The notes under the pieces are model-generated. The model had not been told where the DNA came from, made no database searches, and was given only the letters and a program-made list of their open reading frames with translations. A stretch of 64,000 bases of DNA, from the NCBI RefSeq assembly GCF_036324365.1, contig NZ_CP137080.1, forward strand, positions 620,001 through 684,000. Direction: 5' to 3'. The translations under genes and the position numbers were made by a program. Shown here piece by piece: positions 53,402-62,539 of the stretch; positions within the stretch are counted from its first letter, which is position 1, and every line of letters starts with the position of its first letter. The stretch comes from Microbacterium limosum. GTDB taxonomy: Bacteria > Actinomycetota > Actinomycetes > Actinomycetales > Microbacteriaceae.

Positions 53402-53727
53402 TGCCCGGCACGCTGCTCGCGGCCGGAATCGTGGCGACGACGACCCTGCTCGCGGCAGGTCTGGCCGCCGCGGGCGGCGCATCGATCGCCTCGCAGCGGG
53501 CCGCCGGGGCCGCCGACGCCGCCGCGCTCGCCGCGGCGGACGCGGCCTCGGGGGCGGTCACGGGAGAGCCCTGCACCCGGGCCGCGGAGCTGGCGGCCGC
53601 GGCCGGCGCGCATATAGTGAGGTGCGAGATCGAGGGGCTCTACGCCGTCGTCGACGTGTCCGTCCCCTACGCCGGACTCGCCGCGACGGCGCGAGCCCGA
53701 GCAGGACCTGCGCCCGGCTCACAGTGA
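53401..53727 (+). CDS. TadG-like small secreted protein (Rv3654c type)
   Basis: 108 residues. An N-terminal helix (about 5-25) continues into QRAAGAADAAALAAADAA, the pattern of TadG/Rv3654c proteins. Two cysteines (EPCTRA and VRCEIE) frame the region between. Start ATG overlaps the TadE stop (TGATG). Last gene of the tad-like operon. The secreted part is all that remains of the usual TadG von Willebrand domain, so its role may differ. Confidence 0.8.
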   Translation: MPGTLLAAGIVATTTLLAAGLAAAGGASIASQRAAGAADAAALAAADAASGAVTGEPCTRAAELAAAAGAHIVRCEIEGLYAVVDVSVPYAGLAATARARAGPAPGSQ

Positions 53728-53763
53728 CCGGTGTGTATGGTGTGCAACGACGAAAGGACGCCG

Positions 53764-56472
53764 TTGGCCACCAGCAAGAAGCTCGTCATCGTTGAGTCTC
53801 CGACGAAGATGAAGTCGATCCAGTCGTACCTGGGGGATGACTACGAGGTGCTCTCGTCGGTCGGACACATCCGTGACCTCGCCGACAAGAAGGACATCCC
53901 CGCCGACCTGAAGAAGACCTCGGTCGGTCGCTACTCGATCGACATCGAGAACGACTTCGAGCCCTATTACGTCGAGTCCGAGCGCGGTCGCAAGACCGTG
54001 GCCGAACTCAAGCGCGCCCTCAAGCAGGCCGACGAACTCCTGCTCGCCACTGATGAAGACCGCGAGGGCGAAGCCATCGCATGGCACCTGCTCGAGACGC
54101 TCAAGCCGAAGGTCCCCGTCAAGCGCATGGTGTTCCACGAGATCACCGAGGACGCCATCCGCGCCGCCGTCGAGCGCACCCGCGAGCTCGACCACGACCT
54201 CGTCGACGCGCAGGAGACCCGCCGCATCCTCGACCGCCTGTACGGATGGGACGTCTCTCCCGTGCTCTGGCGCAAGGTGGGGACGGGCCGCGACGGAGCG
54301 GCCCTCTCCGCCGGCCGCGTGCAGTCCGCGGCGACGCGTCTCGTCGTCGATCGCGAGCGCGAGCGCATCGCCTTCGTGTCGGCGTCGTACTGGGACATCG
54401 AAGCGATGGCGAGCCGGGATGCCGAGGCGTTCCGCGTCAAGCTCGTTCGCCTCGACGGGGCGACCATCGCCCGCGGTGCGGACTTCGACGAGGCCGGCGC
54501 CCTCAAGCGGGCCGTGGTCGTGCTCGACGAGGCGCAGGCGGGCGAACTCGCCGCCGCGGTCGCGGGCGTCGGCGCGGCATCCGTCACCAAGGTCGAGGCC
54601 AAGCCGGGCACACGCAGCCCCTACGCTCCCTTCACGACGTCGACGATGCAGCAGGAGGCCGGCCGCAAGCTCTCGATGAGCGCCAAGCACGCCATGAGCG
54701 TCGCGCAGCGCCTCTACGAGAAGGGCTACATCACCTACATGCGCACCGACTCGCAGTCGCTGTCGACTCAGGCGATCGAGGCGGCGCGCACGCAGGCCGT
54801 GGAGCTCTACGGCAAGGATGCGGTGCCGCTGAAGCCGCGCGTGTACAAGAGCAAGAGCAAGAACGCGCAGGAGGCGCACGAGGCGATCCGTCCCTCGGGC
54901 GAGACCTTCCGCACTCCCTCGTCCGTGGCGAGCGGGCTCGACCGCGACGAGCTGCGGCTCTACGACCTGATCTGGAAGCGCACCGTCGCGAGCCAGATGG
55001 CCGACGCGAAGTACGAGACCACCACCGTGACCCTCGAGGTCGAAGCGGGAGAGCGGCGGGCCGAGTTCACGGCATCCGGCACCGTCTACACCTTCAAGGG
55101 CTTCCTCGAGGCCTACGAGGAGGGCACCGACGAGAAGCGGGGCGACGCCGACAAGGGCGAGAACCAGTCGCTGCCCCAGTTGACCGCCGGCGACGAGGTC
55201 GCGATGGCCGACGTGGAGCCGAAGGGCCACCACACCACGCCCAAGCCGCGCTACACCGAGGCATCCCTGGTCAAGGCGCTCGAGGAGAAGGGGATCGGTC
55301 GTCCCTCGACGTTCGCGAGCATCATCGACACGATCCTCGACCGCGGGTACGTCACCAAGCGCGGTCAGGCGCTCGTGCCGAGCTGGATCGCGTTCAGCGT
55401 CGTGCGGCTGCTCGAGGAGAACTTCCCCGACCTCGTCGACTACGACTTCACCGCGGCCCTCGAGGACGATCTCGACGCCATCGCGCGGGGCGAGCAGCAC
55501 CGCGTCGAGTGGCTGCGCGCCTTCTACTTCGGCGACGAGGGCCACGTCGGCCTCCGCAACGTCGTCGACAACCTGGGCGAGATCGACGCGCGCGAGCTGA
55601 ACTCGCGTCCCGTGAGCGAGAACGTCACGCTGCGCATCGGCAAATACGGTCCGTACCTCGAGGTCGTCGACCCCGAGAAGCCCGACGCCGACCCCCGCCG
55701 GGTCAACATCCCCGAGGACCTGGCTCCCGACGAGCTCACGCCCGCCAAGGCGCAGGAGCTCATCGACGCGCCGGTCGCGGGAGACCGCGTGCTCGGAGAG
55801 CACCCCGAGACGGGCAAGCTCATCGTCGTCAAGGACGGCCGGTTCGGCCCGTACATCCAAGAGGTCGAGCCCGTCGACCCCGACGCCGTCGACGAGGCCA
55901 CGGGTGAGGTCGTCGACCCGCCGAAGAAGCGCGGGGCCAAGAAGGAAGCGGCGCCCAAGCCGCGGACGGCGTCGCTGTTCAAGAGCATGTCGGTCGACAC
56001 GATCGACCTCGACACCGCCCTGCGGCTGCTGGAGCTGCCCCGCACCGTGGGCACCGACCCCGAGTCGGGCGAGGCCATCACGGCGCAGAACGGCCGGTAC
56101 GGCCCGTACCTGAAGAAGGGCACCGACTCGCGGTCGCTGGAGAGCGAGCAGCAGATCTTCGACATCGACCTCGAGGGCGCGCTCGCGATCTACGCGCAGC
56201 CGAAGTACGGGGCCCGTCGTGCGTCGAGCGCGCTCAAGGAGTTCGATGCAGACCCCGTGAGCGGCAAGCCGATCCGCATCCGCGACGGCCGATTCGGGGC
56301 GTACGTCACCGACGGCGAGACGAATGCGACCATCCCGCGCGGCGAGACGGTCGAGGACGTCGACTTCGAACGCGCGAAGCAGCTGCTCGCCGACAAGCGC
56401 GCGAAGGGCCCGGCCCCCAAGCGCACGACCAAGAGGACGAGCACGCGCAAGGCGCCGGCGAAGAAGTCATGA
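53764..56472 (+). CDS. topA: DNA topoisomerase I
   Basis: 902 residues. The Toprim domain starts KKLVIVESPTKMKSIQSYLG with DEDREGEAIAWHL near residue 100. The catalytic tyrosine is Y325 in GYITYMRTDS. C-terminal repeats (GPYLEVVDPEKPDADPRRVNIPEDL, GRFGPYIQEV and others) replace zinc fingers, and the tail is Lys/Arg-rich. I chose the TTG at 53764: AAAGGA lies upstream and the conserved protein begins there. A TATGGT -10 candidate at about 53735 precedes it. ATG codons further upstream would add 11 residues. It relaxes negative supercoils. Confidence 0.94.
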   Translation: MATSKKLVIVESPTKMKSIQSYLGDDYEVLSSVGHIRDLADKKDIPADLKKTSVGRYSIDIENDFEPYYVESERGRKTVAELKRALKQADELLLATDEDREGEAIAWHLLETLKPKVPVKRMVFHEITEDAIRAAVERTRELDHDLVDAQETRRILDRLYGWDVSPVLWRKVGTGRDGAALSAGRVQSAATRLVVDRERERIAFVSASYWDIEAMASRDAEAFRVKLVRLDGATIARGADFDEAGALKRAVVVLDEAQAGELAAAVAGVGAASVTKVEAKPGTRSPYAPFTTSTMQQEAGRKLSMSAKHAMSVAQRLYEKGYITYMRTDSQSLSTQAIEAARTQAVELYGKDAVPLKPRVYKSKSKNAQEAHEAIRPSGETFRTPSSVASGLDRDELRLYDLIWKRTVASQMADAKYETTTVTLEVEAGERRAEFTASGTVYTFKGFLEAYEEGTDEKRGDADKGENQSLPQLTAGDEVAMADVEPKGHHTTPKPRYTEASLVKALEEKGIGRPSTFASIIDTILDRGYVTKRGQALVPSWIAFSVVRLLEENFPDLVDYDFTAALEDDLDAIARGEQHRVEWLRAFYFGDEGHVGLRNVVDNLGEIDARELNSRPVSENVTLRIGKYGPYLEVVDPEKPDADPRRVNIPEDLAPDELTPAKAQELIDAPVAGDRVLGEHPETGKLIVVKDGRFGPYIQEVEPVDPDAVDEATGEVVDPPKKRGAKKEAAPKPRTASLFKSMSVDTIDLDTALRLLELPRTVGTDPESGEAITAQNGRYGPYLKKGTDSRSLESEQQIFDIDLEGALAIYAQPKYGARRASSALKEFDADPVSGKPIRIRDGRFGAYVTDGETNATIPRGETVEDVDFERAKQLLADKRAKGPAPKRTTKRTSTRKAPAKKS

Positions 56473-57101
56473 CGGATGCCGCCGCCCGCGGACTCTGGAT
56501 CACCCTCGAGGGCGGTGACGGAGCGGGCAAGACCACGCAGGCAGGTCTGCTCGAGTCGTGGCTGCGGGAGCGTGGACGCGAAGTCGTCCGCACCCGCGAG
56601 CCGGGCGGCACCGAGGTGGGGACGCTGATCCGCGACATCGTGCTGCACCACCGCGGGGACGTCGCGCCCCGCGCGGAGGCCCTGCTGTACGCCGCAGATC
56701 GCGCGCACCACGTGGCGACGCTCGTGCGCCCGGCGCTCGCGCGCGGCCAGGTCGTGGTGCAGGACCGCTACCTCGACTCGTCCGTGGCGTATCAGGGTGC
56801 CGGGCGCGTGCTCGATGCGGCCGAGGTGCGCGAGCTGTCGCTATGGGCGACGGAGGGGGCCCTGCCCGACCTGACGGTGCTGCTCGACCTCGACCCCGCA
56901 GCGGCGCGTGCCCGCCTGGACGCCGCCGACAAGCCGTTCGATCGGCTCGAGGCGGAACGTGAGGAATTCCACGTGCGGGTGCGGGAGGCCTTCCGCGCTC
57001 TCGCGGACGCCGAGCCCCAGCGTTTCCTCGTGCTCGACGCGTCGCGTCCGGCCGCCGACCTCGCCGCCGCTGTCCGGGAACGCGTGACCGCTCTTCTCTG
57101 A
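56469..57101 (+). CDS. tmk: Thymidylate kinase
   Basis: 210 residues. P-loop EGGDGAGKTTQ at 14-24, DRYLDSSVAYQGAG (DRY motif) near 98, and a LID region RLDAADKPFDRLE. It converts dTMP to dTDP, complementing tdk in this window. The ATG overlaps the topA stop (ATGA). holB follows after 177 bases. Confidence 0.95.
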   Translation: MTDAAARGLWITLEGGDGAGKTTQAGLLESWLRERGREVVRTREPGGTEVGTLIRDIVLHHRGDVAPRAEALLYAADRAHHVATLVRPALARGQVVVQDRYLDSSVAYQGAGRVLDAAEVRELSLWATEGALPDLTVLLDLDPAAARARLDAADKPFDRLEAEREEFHVRVREAFRALADAEPQRFLVLDASRPAADLAAAVRERVTALL

Positions 57102-57119
57102 CGGCGTGCGCGCCGACCG

Positions 57120-57203
57120 GACAACATTCCGGAAGGATGCCGCTCTGCGGCTGTGGCTGAGGGACTGCGGATCCCTCGGGGGCCATCGATCCGGAGTGTT
57201 GTC
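57120..57203. repeat. 14-base inverted repeat between tmk and holB
   Basis: Arms 57120-57133 (GACAACATTCCGGA) and 57190-57203 (TCCGGAGTGTTGTC) are complementary at 13 of 14 positions, separated by 56 bases that can form two smaller hairpins (around TGCCGCTCTGCGGC and AGGGACTGCGGATCCCT). There is no T-run, so it is not a standard terminator. Could be a structured RNA, a small mobile repeat or a regulatory element. Confidence 0.5.
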
Positions 57204-57266
57204 GCCTTCCCGGGTCGGACGGGCCCGCCCTGCTGCCGGCGCAGGAGCGGATGTCGGGCCTGGGGA

Positions 57267-57272
57267 TAGGCT
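57267..57272 (+). promoter_or_regulatory. holB -10 box (TAGGCT), leaderless
   Basis: TAGGCT is followed by GAGGCG and the GTG of holB. The GAGG in the gap could serve as a ribosome site only on a longer transcript. Confidence 0.5.
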
Positions 57273-57278
57273 GAGGCG

Positions 57279-58442
57279 GTGCCCTCGACTGCCGATACGA
57301 CCACCCTCCCTTGGGGGAGCGTCTGGGGGCAGGAGGCCGCGGTCGACTCGCTGAGGGCAGCCGCATCCGACGTTCAGGGCATGACGCACGCCTGGCTCAT
57401 CACGGGGCCCCCGGGATCGGGCCGCTCGACTCTCGCGTACGCGTTCGCCGCCGCCCTCATCGCCGCCGACGAGCGTGACGAGCCGACCATGCGGCAGGTG
57501 CTCGCGGGCACCCACCCCGACCTCACGGCGCTGCGGACCGAGCGCGTGATCATCACGATCGACGAGGCGCGGCGGCTCGTGGAGCGAGCGGCGTTCTCGC
57601 CCTCCCTCGGTCGGCACCGCGTGATCGTCGTCGAGGATGCCGACCGCATGACCGAGCGCACCTCGAACGTCCTGCTGAAGTCGCTCGAGGAGCCGCCCGA
57701 GCGCACAGTGTGGGTGCTGTGCGCCCCGAGCGACGCCGATCTTCTGCCGACCATCCGCTCGCGTGTGCGCACGCTGCGGCTGCGCGAGCCCGAGGTCGGC
57801 GATGTCGCCGCCCTCGTGCGGTCCCGCACGGGCGTGTCCGCGGAGATCGCCGAACAGGCCGCACGGCACGCGCAGCGCCACATCGGCATGGCCCAGCGCC
57901 TCGCGACGGATGCCGCGGCCCGCGAGCGCCGTGACGAGACGCTCCGCTCGGTGCTCCGAGTGCGGGGCGTGGGCGATGCCGTGGAGGTGGCGGCGCGCAT
58001 CGTCGAGGTGGCGACCGACGACGCCAAGGCCCTGACCGCCGAGCGCGACGCGGAGGAGCGGGCGACGCTGCTGCGCACGATCGGCGTCTCCGAGGGGCAG
58101 GCCGTGCCGCCCGCCGTGCGCTCGCAGCTCTCGGCCCTCGAGGACGACCAGAAGCGCCGCGCGACACGCAGTCTCCGCGACGGGATCGACCGCGTGCTCA
58201 CCGACCTGCAGTCGCTGTTCCGCGACGTCGTGATGCTGCAGTTCGGCCGCGCGGAAGGACTGGTCAACACCGAGCTCTCATCGGATCTGCGCGCGCTGGC
58301 AGGTGCCTGGGAGCCCGTGCGCACGCTCGCCGTGCTCGATCAGCTGCAGACGACGCGGCGTAGTCTGGAGCAGAACGCCGCTCCCGCTCTCGCTCTCGAG
58401 AGCTTGCTCGTGACGGTGATCAGCGGGAGGACCACCACGTGA
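57279..58442 (+). CDS. holB: DNA polymerase III subunit delta'
   Basis: 387 residues, clamp-loader subunit. WGQEAAVDSLRAAA (as VWGQEAAV) and MTHAWLITGPPGSGRSTLAYAFAAAL give a P-loop-like site near residue 43. VIVVEDADRMTERTSNVLLKSLEEPPERTVWVLC is the SRC-type sensor region (here SRVRTLRL). No zinc cysteines, as in other delta' proteins of actinobacteria. GTG start. Its stop overlaps the following hydrolase start (GTGA). Confidence 0.93.
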   Translation: MPSTADTTTLPWGSVWGQEAAVDSLRAAASDVQGMTHAWLITGPPGSGRSTLAYAFAAALIAADERDEPTMRQVLAGTHPDLTALRTERVIITIDEARRLVERAAFSPSLGRHRVIVVEDADRMTERTSNVLLKSLEEPPERTVWVLCAPSDADLLPTIRSRVRTLRLREPEVGDVAALVRSRTGVSAEIAEQAARHAQRHIGMAQRLATDAAARERRDETLRSVLRVRGVGDAVEVAARIVEVATDDAKALTAERDAEERATLLRTIGVSEGQAVPPAVRSQLSALEDDQKRRATRSLRDGIDRVLTDLQSLFRDVVMLQFGRAEGLVNTELSSDLRALAGAWEPVRTLAVLDQLQTTRRSLEQNAAPALALESLLVTVISGRTTT

Positions 58443-59983
58443 TCAGCACTCTTCGGCGGCGCGCTCGCCGCGCAACCGCCGCGCTCGCCGCGCTCGCCGC
58501 GGCATCCCTCGCGCTGACGGCGTGCCTCTACGCGGCGATCCCGGAGGAGGACGCTGCCGTCGGGCCGCAGGCGCCGGCCGATATCCCGGCCGATCTGGAG
58601 GGCTTCTACAGCCAGGAGCCGCAGTGGACGTCGTGCGGCGAAGGGTTCGAGTGCGCGATCGTCGCTTCCCCGCTCGATTGGGACGACCCGGCGTTCGGCG
58701 TGATCGAGCTCTCGGTCGTCCGTCACACGGCCGGTGGCGGCGCGCCCATTGGTTCGCTCCTGACCAACCCCGGCGGACCGGGCGCCAGCGGGGTCGTTCT
58801 CGTGCGGGACTCGCTCGACTTCGCCGTCGGCCAGTCGGTCATCGACACCTACGACGTCGTCGGCTTCGATCCCCGCGGGGTCGGCGAATCGACGGCCGTC
58901 GCCTGCCTGGACCCGGCCGAGATGGACGCCTACCTGTACGACATCCCGGCCGCGCCGCGAGGATCGGCCGAGTGGGAGGCAGAGCTGGAGGAGCGCAATC
59001 GCGCCTTCGCCGATGCCTGCGAGGCGAACAGCGACGGCATCCTGCCCTTCATCACGACCGAGAACTCCGCGCGTGACATGGACCTGCTGCGGGCCGTCCT
59101 AGGAGAGGATAAGCTCAACTTCCTCGGGTACTCCTACGGCACGTTCCTCGGCGCCACCTACGCGGAGCTGTATCCCGAGAACGTCGGCCGGCTCGTGCTC
59201 GACGGCGCGATCGACCCGGCGGTGTCGGGGTTGGATGTCGGCACGATCCAGGGCGTCGGATTCGAGAACGCGCTGCGCGCCTTCATGGCGGACTGCCTCG
59301 ACATGGCGGAGTGCCCGTTCCGGGGAAGCGTCGACCAGGCGATGTCCGATCTCGGTGCGCTGCTGGCGAGCGTCGATCGCTCCCCGCTTCCCGCAGCCGA
59401 CGGGCGGATGCTGGGGGCCGACAGCCTGCTGACGGCGATCATCGCCGCGCTGTACTCCGAGGGCAACTGGCCGTTCCTCACCGGCGCGCTCTCCGACGCG
59501 TTGCAGGGAGACCCCGAAGTCGCCTTCCAGCTCGCGGACTTCTACAACGGGCGCCAGGCGGGGGAGTACCTCGACAATTCGACCGAGGCGTTCCGGGCCT
59601 ACAACTGCATGGACTACCCGAACGACATCACCGACGAGGAGGAAGCGGCGGCCGAAGCGCTGCTCGCGGCGGAGGCGCCGACCGTCGCTCCGTACTGGTC
59701 GGGTCCCGACCCGTGCGAGGTCTGGCCGTACGATCCGACCGGCACCCGCGGTGAGATCGCGGCGGAGGGCGCCGCGCCGATCGTCGTCGTCGGCACCACG
59801 GGAGACCCGGCGACGCCGTACGAGTGGTCGGTCGCCCTCGCGGAGCAGCTCGCATCGGGCGTCCTCGTGACCAACGTCGGTGAGGGGCACACGGGCTACA
59901 ACAAGGGCAACGCGTGCGTGGATGACGCGGTGGAGGCCTACCTCGTCGACGGTGTCGTGCCCGCCGAGGGGCTGTGCGGCTGA
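58439..59983 (+). CDS. Secreted alpha/beta-hydrolase lipoprotein (TAP-like)
   Basis: 514 residues. A signal peptide with lipobox LTAC (Cys at about residue 30) anchors it outside. The hydrolase domain has GSLLTNPGGPGASGV, DPRGVGEST, and the nucleophile Ser232 in GYSYG. A TAP-like C-terminal domain has VGTTGDPATPYEWSVALAEQL (acid Asp) and the His in GEGHTGYNKG. Such proteins resemble tripeptidyl aminopeptidases. GTG start overlapping the holB stop. The Asp and His positions are inferred. Confidence 0.88.
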   Translation: MISTLRRRARRATAALAALAAASLALTACLYAAIPEEDAAVGPQAPADIPADLEGFYSQEPQWTSCGEGFECAIVASPLDWDDPAFGVIELSVVRHTAGGGAPIGSLLTNPGGPGASGVVLVRDSLDFAVGQSVIDTYDVVGFDPRGVGESTAVACLDPAEMDAYLYDIPAAPRGSAEWEAELEERNRAFADACEANSDGILPFITTENSARDMDLLRAVLGEDKLNFLGYSYGTFLGATYAELYPENVGRLVLDGAIDPAVSGLDVGTIQGVGFENALRAFMADCLDMAECPFRGSVDQAMSDLGALLASVDRSPLPAADGRMLGADSLLTAIIAALYSEGNWPFLTGALSDALQGDPEVAFQLADFYNGRQAGEYLDNSTEAFRAYNCMDYPNDITDEEEAAAEALLAAEAPTVAPYWSGPDPCEVWPYDPTGTRGEIAAEGAAPIVVVGTTGDPATPYEWSVALAEQLASGVLVTNVGEGHTGYNKGNACVDDAVEAYLVDGVVPAEGLCG

Positions 59984-60081
59984 GCGCGAGCGTGCCCCCG
60001 CCCCGGCGCCTGGCCCGCGCGTTCGCGGCGGCACCGGCGACGCTGTAAGATCGTTGCTTGTGCACGCGCGAGCGGGCACGC

Positions 60082-60157
60082 GCCACCTTAGCTCAGACGG
60101 CAGAGCGATTCACTCGTAATGAATAGGTCAAGGGTTCGATTCCCTTAGGTGGCTCCA
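60082..60157 (+). tRNA. tRNA-Thr (anticodon CGT), CCA encoded
   Basis: The acceptor GCCACCT pairs with AGGTGGC. The D-arm is AGCTCAGACGGCAGAGC. The anticodon stem ATTCA/TGAAT encloses CTCGTAA, giving CGT. T-arm AGGGTTCGATTCCCT. Discriminator T followed by a genomic CCA (60155-60157). A TAAGAT -10 candidate lies near 60046. An IS256-type remnant begins directly downstream. Confidence 0.93.
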
Positions 60158-60272
60158 CATACTCGACTCCGAGATTCGCATTGGCATTCGGGCACCACCT
60201 GGACTCTACGTCGGCTCTCGGCCATTCCTCTCACCGTCCCTCTTGCCCTGCCCGTCGAGTTCACTCTCGTTT
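60158..60272. other. Intergenic region between tRNA-Thr and the IS256 remnant
   Basis: I see no gene or RNA. The sequence is less GC-rich than usual, with several CTC/TTC-rich runs, and may include the degraded end of the insertion element. Confidence 0.4.
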
Positions 60273-61153
60273 TCAGATTCGTCGGTTCGCGGCCTCGCCG
60301 GCAGGCCGAACGTCCCGAGAGCACGCGCACCGGTGCCGGGTGCTCTGGTACGCGGTCGAGATCCTTCGAAGCTGCGCACGTCCCCGCGGACCCGCGCGTG
60401 CTCCCTTGGCAGAGGCGGCGAGTACGTCCCATTCGTCGTGTTGCTCGATGAGGACGTGCCCGGCGAGGCGGAGCAGCGCGGCGGGGTTGGGGAACGTGCC
60501 GACGACGTCGGTGCGGCGTTTGATCTCCTTGTTGACGCGCTCGAGCACGCTCGAGCGGGTTCGTGGACCAGATCTGCGGCCAGTGTTGCTGGGGGAACTC
60601 GCAGAACGCGAGGATGCCGTCCTTCGCGTCTTCGAGCATGCTGGCGATCTTCGGGTGCAACCGGGTGAGCATCCGCACGACCTCGTGGAACTGGGCGAAC
60701 ACGTGCTCGGTGTCGGGCTGCGCGAAGATCGTGCGGATGATCGACGCGACCATCGGGCCGGCCGTCTTCGGAACGTGGGAGAGCACGTTCCGCATGAAAT
60801 GGACCTGGCATCGTTGCCAGCTGGAGCCGACGACGACCGTCTCGATCGCCGCGGTCAAGCCGGTGTGCGCGTCGCTGATCACGAGCTTCACCCCGTCCAA
60901 CCCGCAGGCCTTCAACGACCGCAGGAACGTGGTCCAGAACGGCTGCGATTCGGTGTCTCCGACCTCGAAGCCGAGGATCTCCCGGCGGCCGTCCGCCGCG
61001 ACGCCGACCGCGACCACGACCGCGTGCGATACCACCCGGCGGCCGACGCGGGCTTTGATAGAGCGTCTCGGTCGCTGTCCGGATCTGGTCGTTGACATCG
61101 GTGAGTTTCAGTTCCCCGAGGAGCCCGAGGAGGGCAGACTGGTCAAGAGCCAT
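60273..61153 (-). pseudogene. IS256 (Mutator) family transposase remnant
   Basis: The N-terminus MALDQSALLGLLGELKLTDVNDQIRTATETL is intact, but is followed directly by the catalytic-core part YIKARVGRRVVSHAVVVAVGV. About 150 codons, including the first catalytic Asp, are deleted near 61060. Similarity continues ([38 protein letters not shown]). Then a 10-base tandem duplication (GCTCGAGC at 60539-60546 and 60549-60556) shifts the frame. The C-terminal part ([29 protein letters not shown]) follows in another frame and ends early. The gene cannot make active transposase. Confidence 0.88.
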
Positions 61154-61217
61154 CGTGCGCTTGTGTCTTTCTGTGAGTGACTTTGATCGGTTCTCACTGA
61201 CCATCGCACGATGGCTC
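61147..61217. repeat. 13-base inverted repeat around the transposase start
   Basis: GAGCCATCGTGCG (61147-61159) and CGCACGATGGCTC (61205-61217) are perfect complements, 45 bases apart. The left arm contains the transposase ATG on the minus strand. Inside, GTGAG (near 61173) and CTCAC (near 61193) could extend the structure. It could hide the start codon in read-through transcripts, as other insertion sequences do, or mark an element end. Confidence 0.6.
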
Positions 61218-61362
61218 ACCAACGTCTACGACGAAGACAACCCGTCCGAATCCTCCACCAATCCAGGGGACGTCACCCCACGGCGGGGCCGCGCTCCATG
61301 GCCGGGCCGGATGACAGGGGTGGCATTCTGGGGAGAGCGCCGCCCCTTTTGTACGCATCGGC

Positions 61363-61421
61363 GAAACGCAATCTTCTCGGGGGGAAACACGAGCGCATTC
61401 CGTTCGTAGCCACACCGAAAC
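61363..61421 (+). promoter_or_regulatory. GlnR-like half-sites before the MSMEG_0568-type gene
   Basis: Four GAAAC/GTAGC elements: GAAAC at 61363-61367 and 61384-61388, GTAGC at 61406-61410, GAAAC at 61417-61421. Spacing is 21, 22 and 11 bases. The last pair matches the GTNAC-n6-GAAAC form of actinobacterial GlnR boxes. They end 22 bases before the gene. A nearly identical layout closes the window at 63952-63989. Confidence 0.6.
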
Positions 61422-61443
61422 AGGACGTCCGTCTACTGGAGTC

Positions 61444-62538
61444 ATGACTCCCGGACCGGCTGCTGCGACACCCACCGCGACCCACGTCTCGACCCGCGTC
61501 GACATCGCGTTGCTCGGTGTCCGAAGCGATGCGCCGGTGCGGAGGGCGGGTGGTGCCGGACCCAGCGACGACGGGCACTTCATCGTAAACGGCGAGGGCG
61601 CCGCCATCCCCCTCAACCCGGCCAGCCCGTACGTCGTCACCTCCAGCGGGCGGTTGACCCTCGACGGCGCCGACCTCGGCTTCGACGTGGCGCCCGTCGT
61701 GCGACCCGCGTTCTACGACCTCGAGACGGCCGACGGCATCAATTACGAGAAGATCGCCAAGCTCCACGGCAAGAACGTGCTGGCGACCACCGTCGTGCAG
61801 ACCTGCGTGCGCTACGACGAGAGCGAGCGGTGCCGGTTCTGCGCCATCGAGGCGTCGCTGGATGCCGGACTCACCATCGCCGTGAAGACCCCGGCGATGC
61901 TGGCCGAGGTCGCCGAGGCGGCCGTTCGACTCGACGGCATCACCAGCATGGTCATGACGACGGGGACGTCGAACGGCTGGGATCGTGGAGCGAAGCACCT
62001 CGCCCGGTGCGTCCGAGCCGTCAAGCGCGCGGTGCCAGACCTCGAGATCCAGGTGCAGTGCGAGCCGCCCGCGGATCTGCGGGCGATCACGGACCTGTAC
62101 GAGGCCGGCGCGCGATCGATCGGCATCCACGTGGAGTCGATGGACGAGGATGTGCGCAGGCGCTGGATGCCCGGAAAGTCGCGCGTGAGCATGGACGAGT
62201 ACCGCGCCGCGTGGCGCGAGGCCGTTCGTGTGTTCGGATTCAACCAGGTCTCGACGTACCTGCTGGTCGGGATGGGGGAGGACCCCGACGAGCTGGTGGA
62301 GGGCGCCCGGGAGCTCATCGAGATGGGCGTGTACCCGTTCGTCGTCCCGTTCCGCCCCCTCAAGGGAACCCTCGCCACCGATGTCGACAGGGTTCCGGCT
62401 CCCCACCGTTCCGTGCTTAACTCCGTCACCAGCCGCGTGGCCGCTATGCTGCAGGCGGCCGGCATGCGCGGTGAAGACCAGCGGGCGGGCTGCGTGGCCT
62501 GCGGTGCGTGCAGCGCGCTCAAGACGGCAGGCGCCTGA
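61444..62538 (+). CDS. MSMEG_0568 family radical SAM protein
   Basis: 364 residues. Cluster cysteines are C121, C130 and C133, a C-x8-C-x2-C spacing instead of the classical C-x3-C-x2-C, typical of this family. Further family-like segments are YDLETADGINYEKIAKLHGKNVL, VMTTGTSNGWDRG and VFGFNQVSTYLLVGMGEDP. The protein closes with CVACGACSALKTAG. It belongs to a conserved cluster linked to nitrogen starvation and a nitrilase. Substrate unknown. ATG behind GlnR-like sites; the next gene starts two bases on. Confidence 0.88.
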   Translation: MTPGPAAATPTATHVSTRVDIALLGVRSDAPVRRAGGAGPSDDGHFIVNGEGAAIPLNPASPYVVTSSGRLTLDGADLGFDVAPVVRPAFYDLETADGINYEKIAKLHGKNVLATTVVQTCVRYDESERCRFCAIEASLDAGLTIAVKTPAMLAEVAEAAVRLDGITSMVMTTGTSNGWDRGAKHLARCVRAVKRAVPDLEIQVQCEPPADLRAITDLYEAGARSIGIHVESMDEDVRRRWMPGKSRVSMDEYRAAWREAVRVFGFNQVSTYLLVGMGEDPDELVEGARELIEMGVYPFVVPFRPLKGTLATDVDRVPAPHRSVLNSVTSRVAAMLQAAGMRGEDQRAGCVACGACSALKTAGA

Positions 62539-62539
62539 C

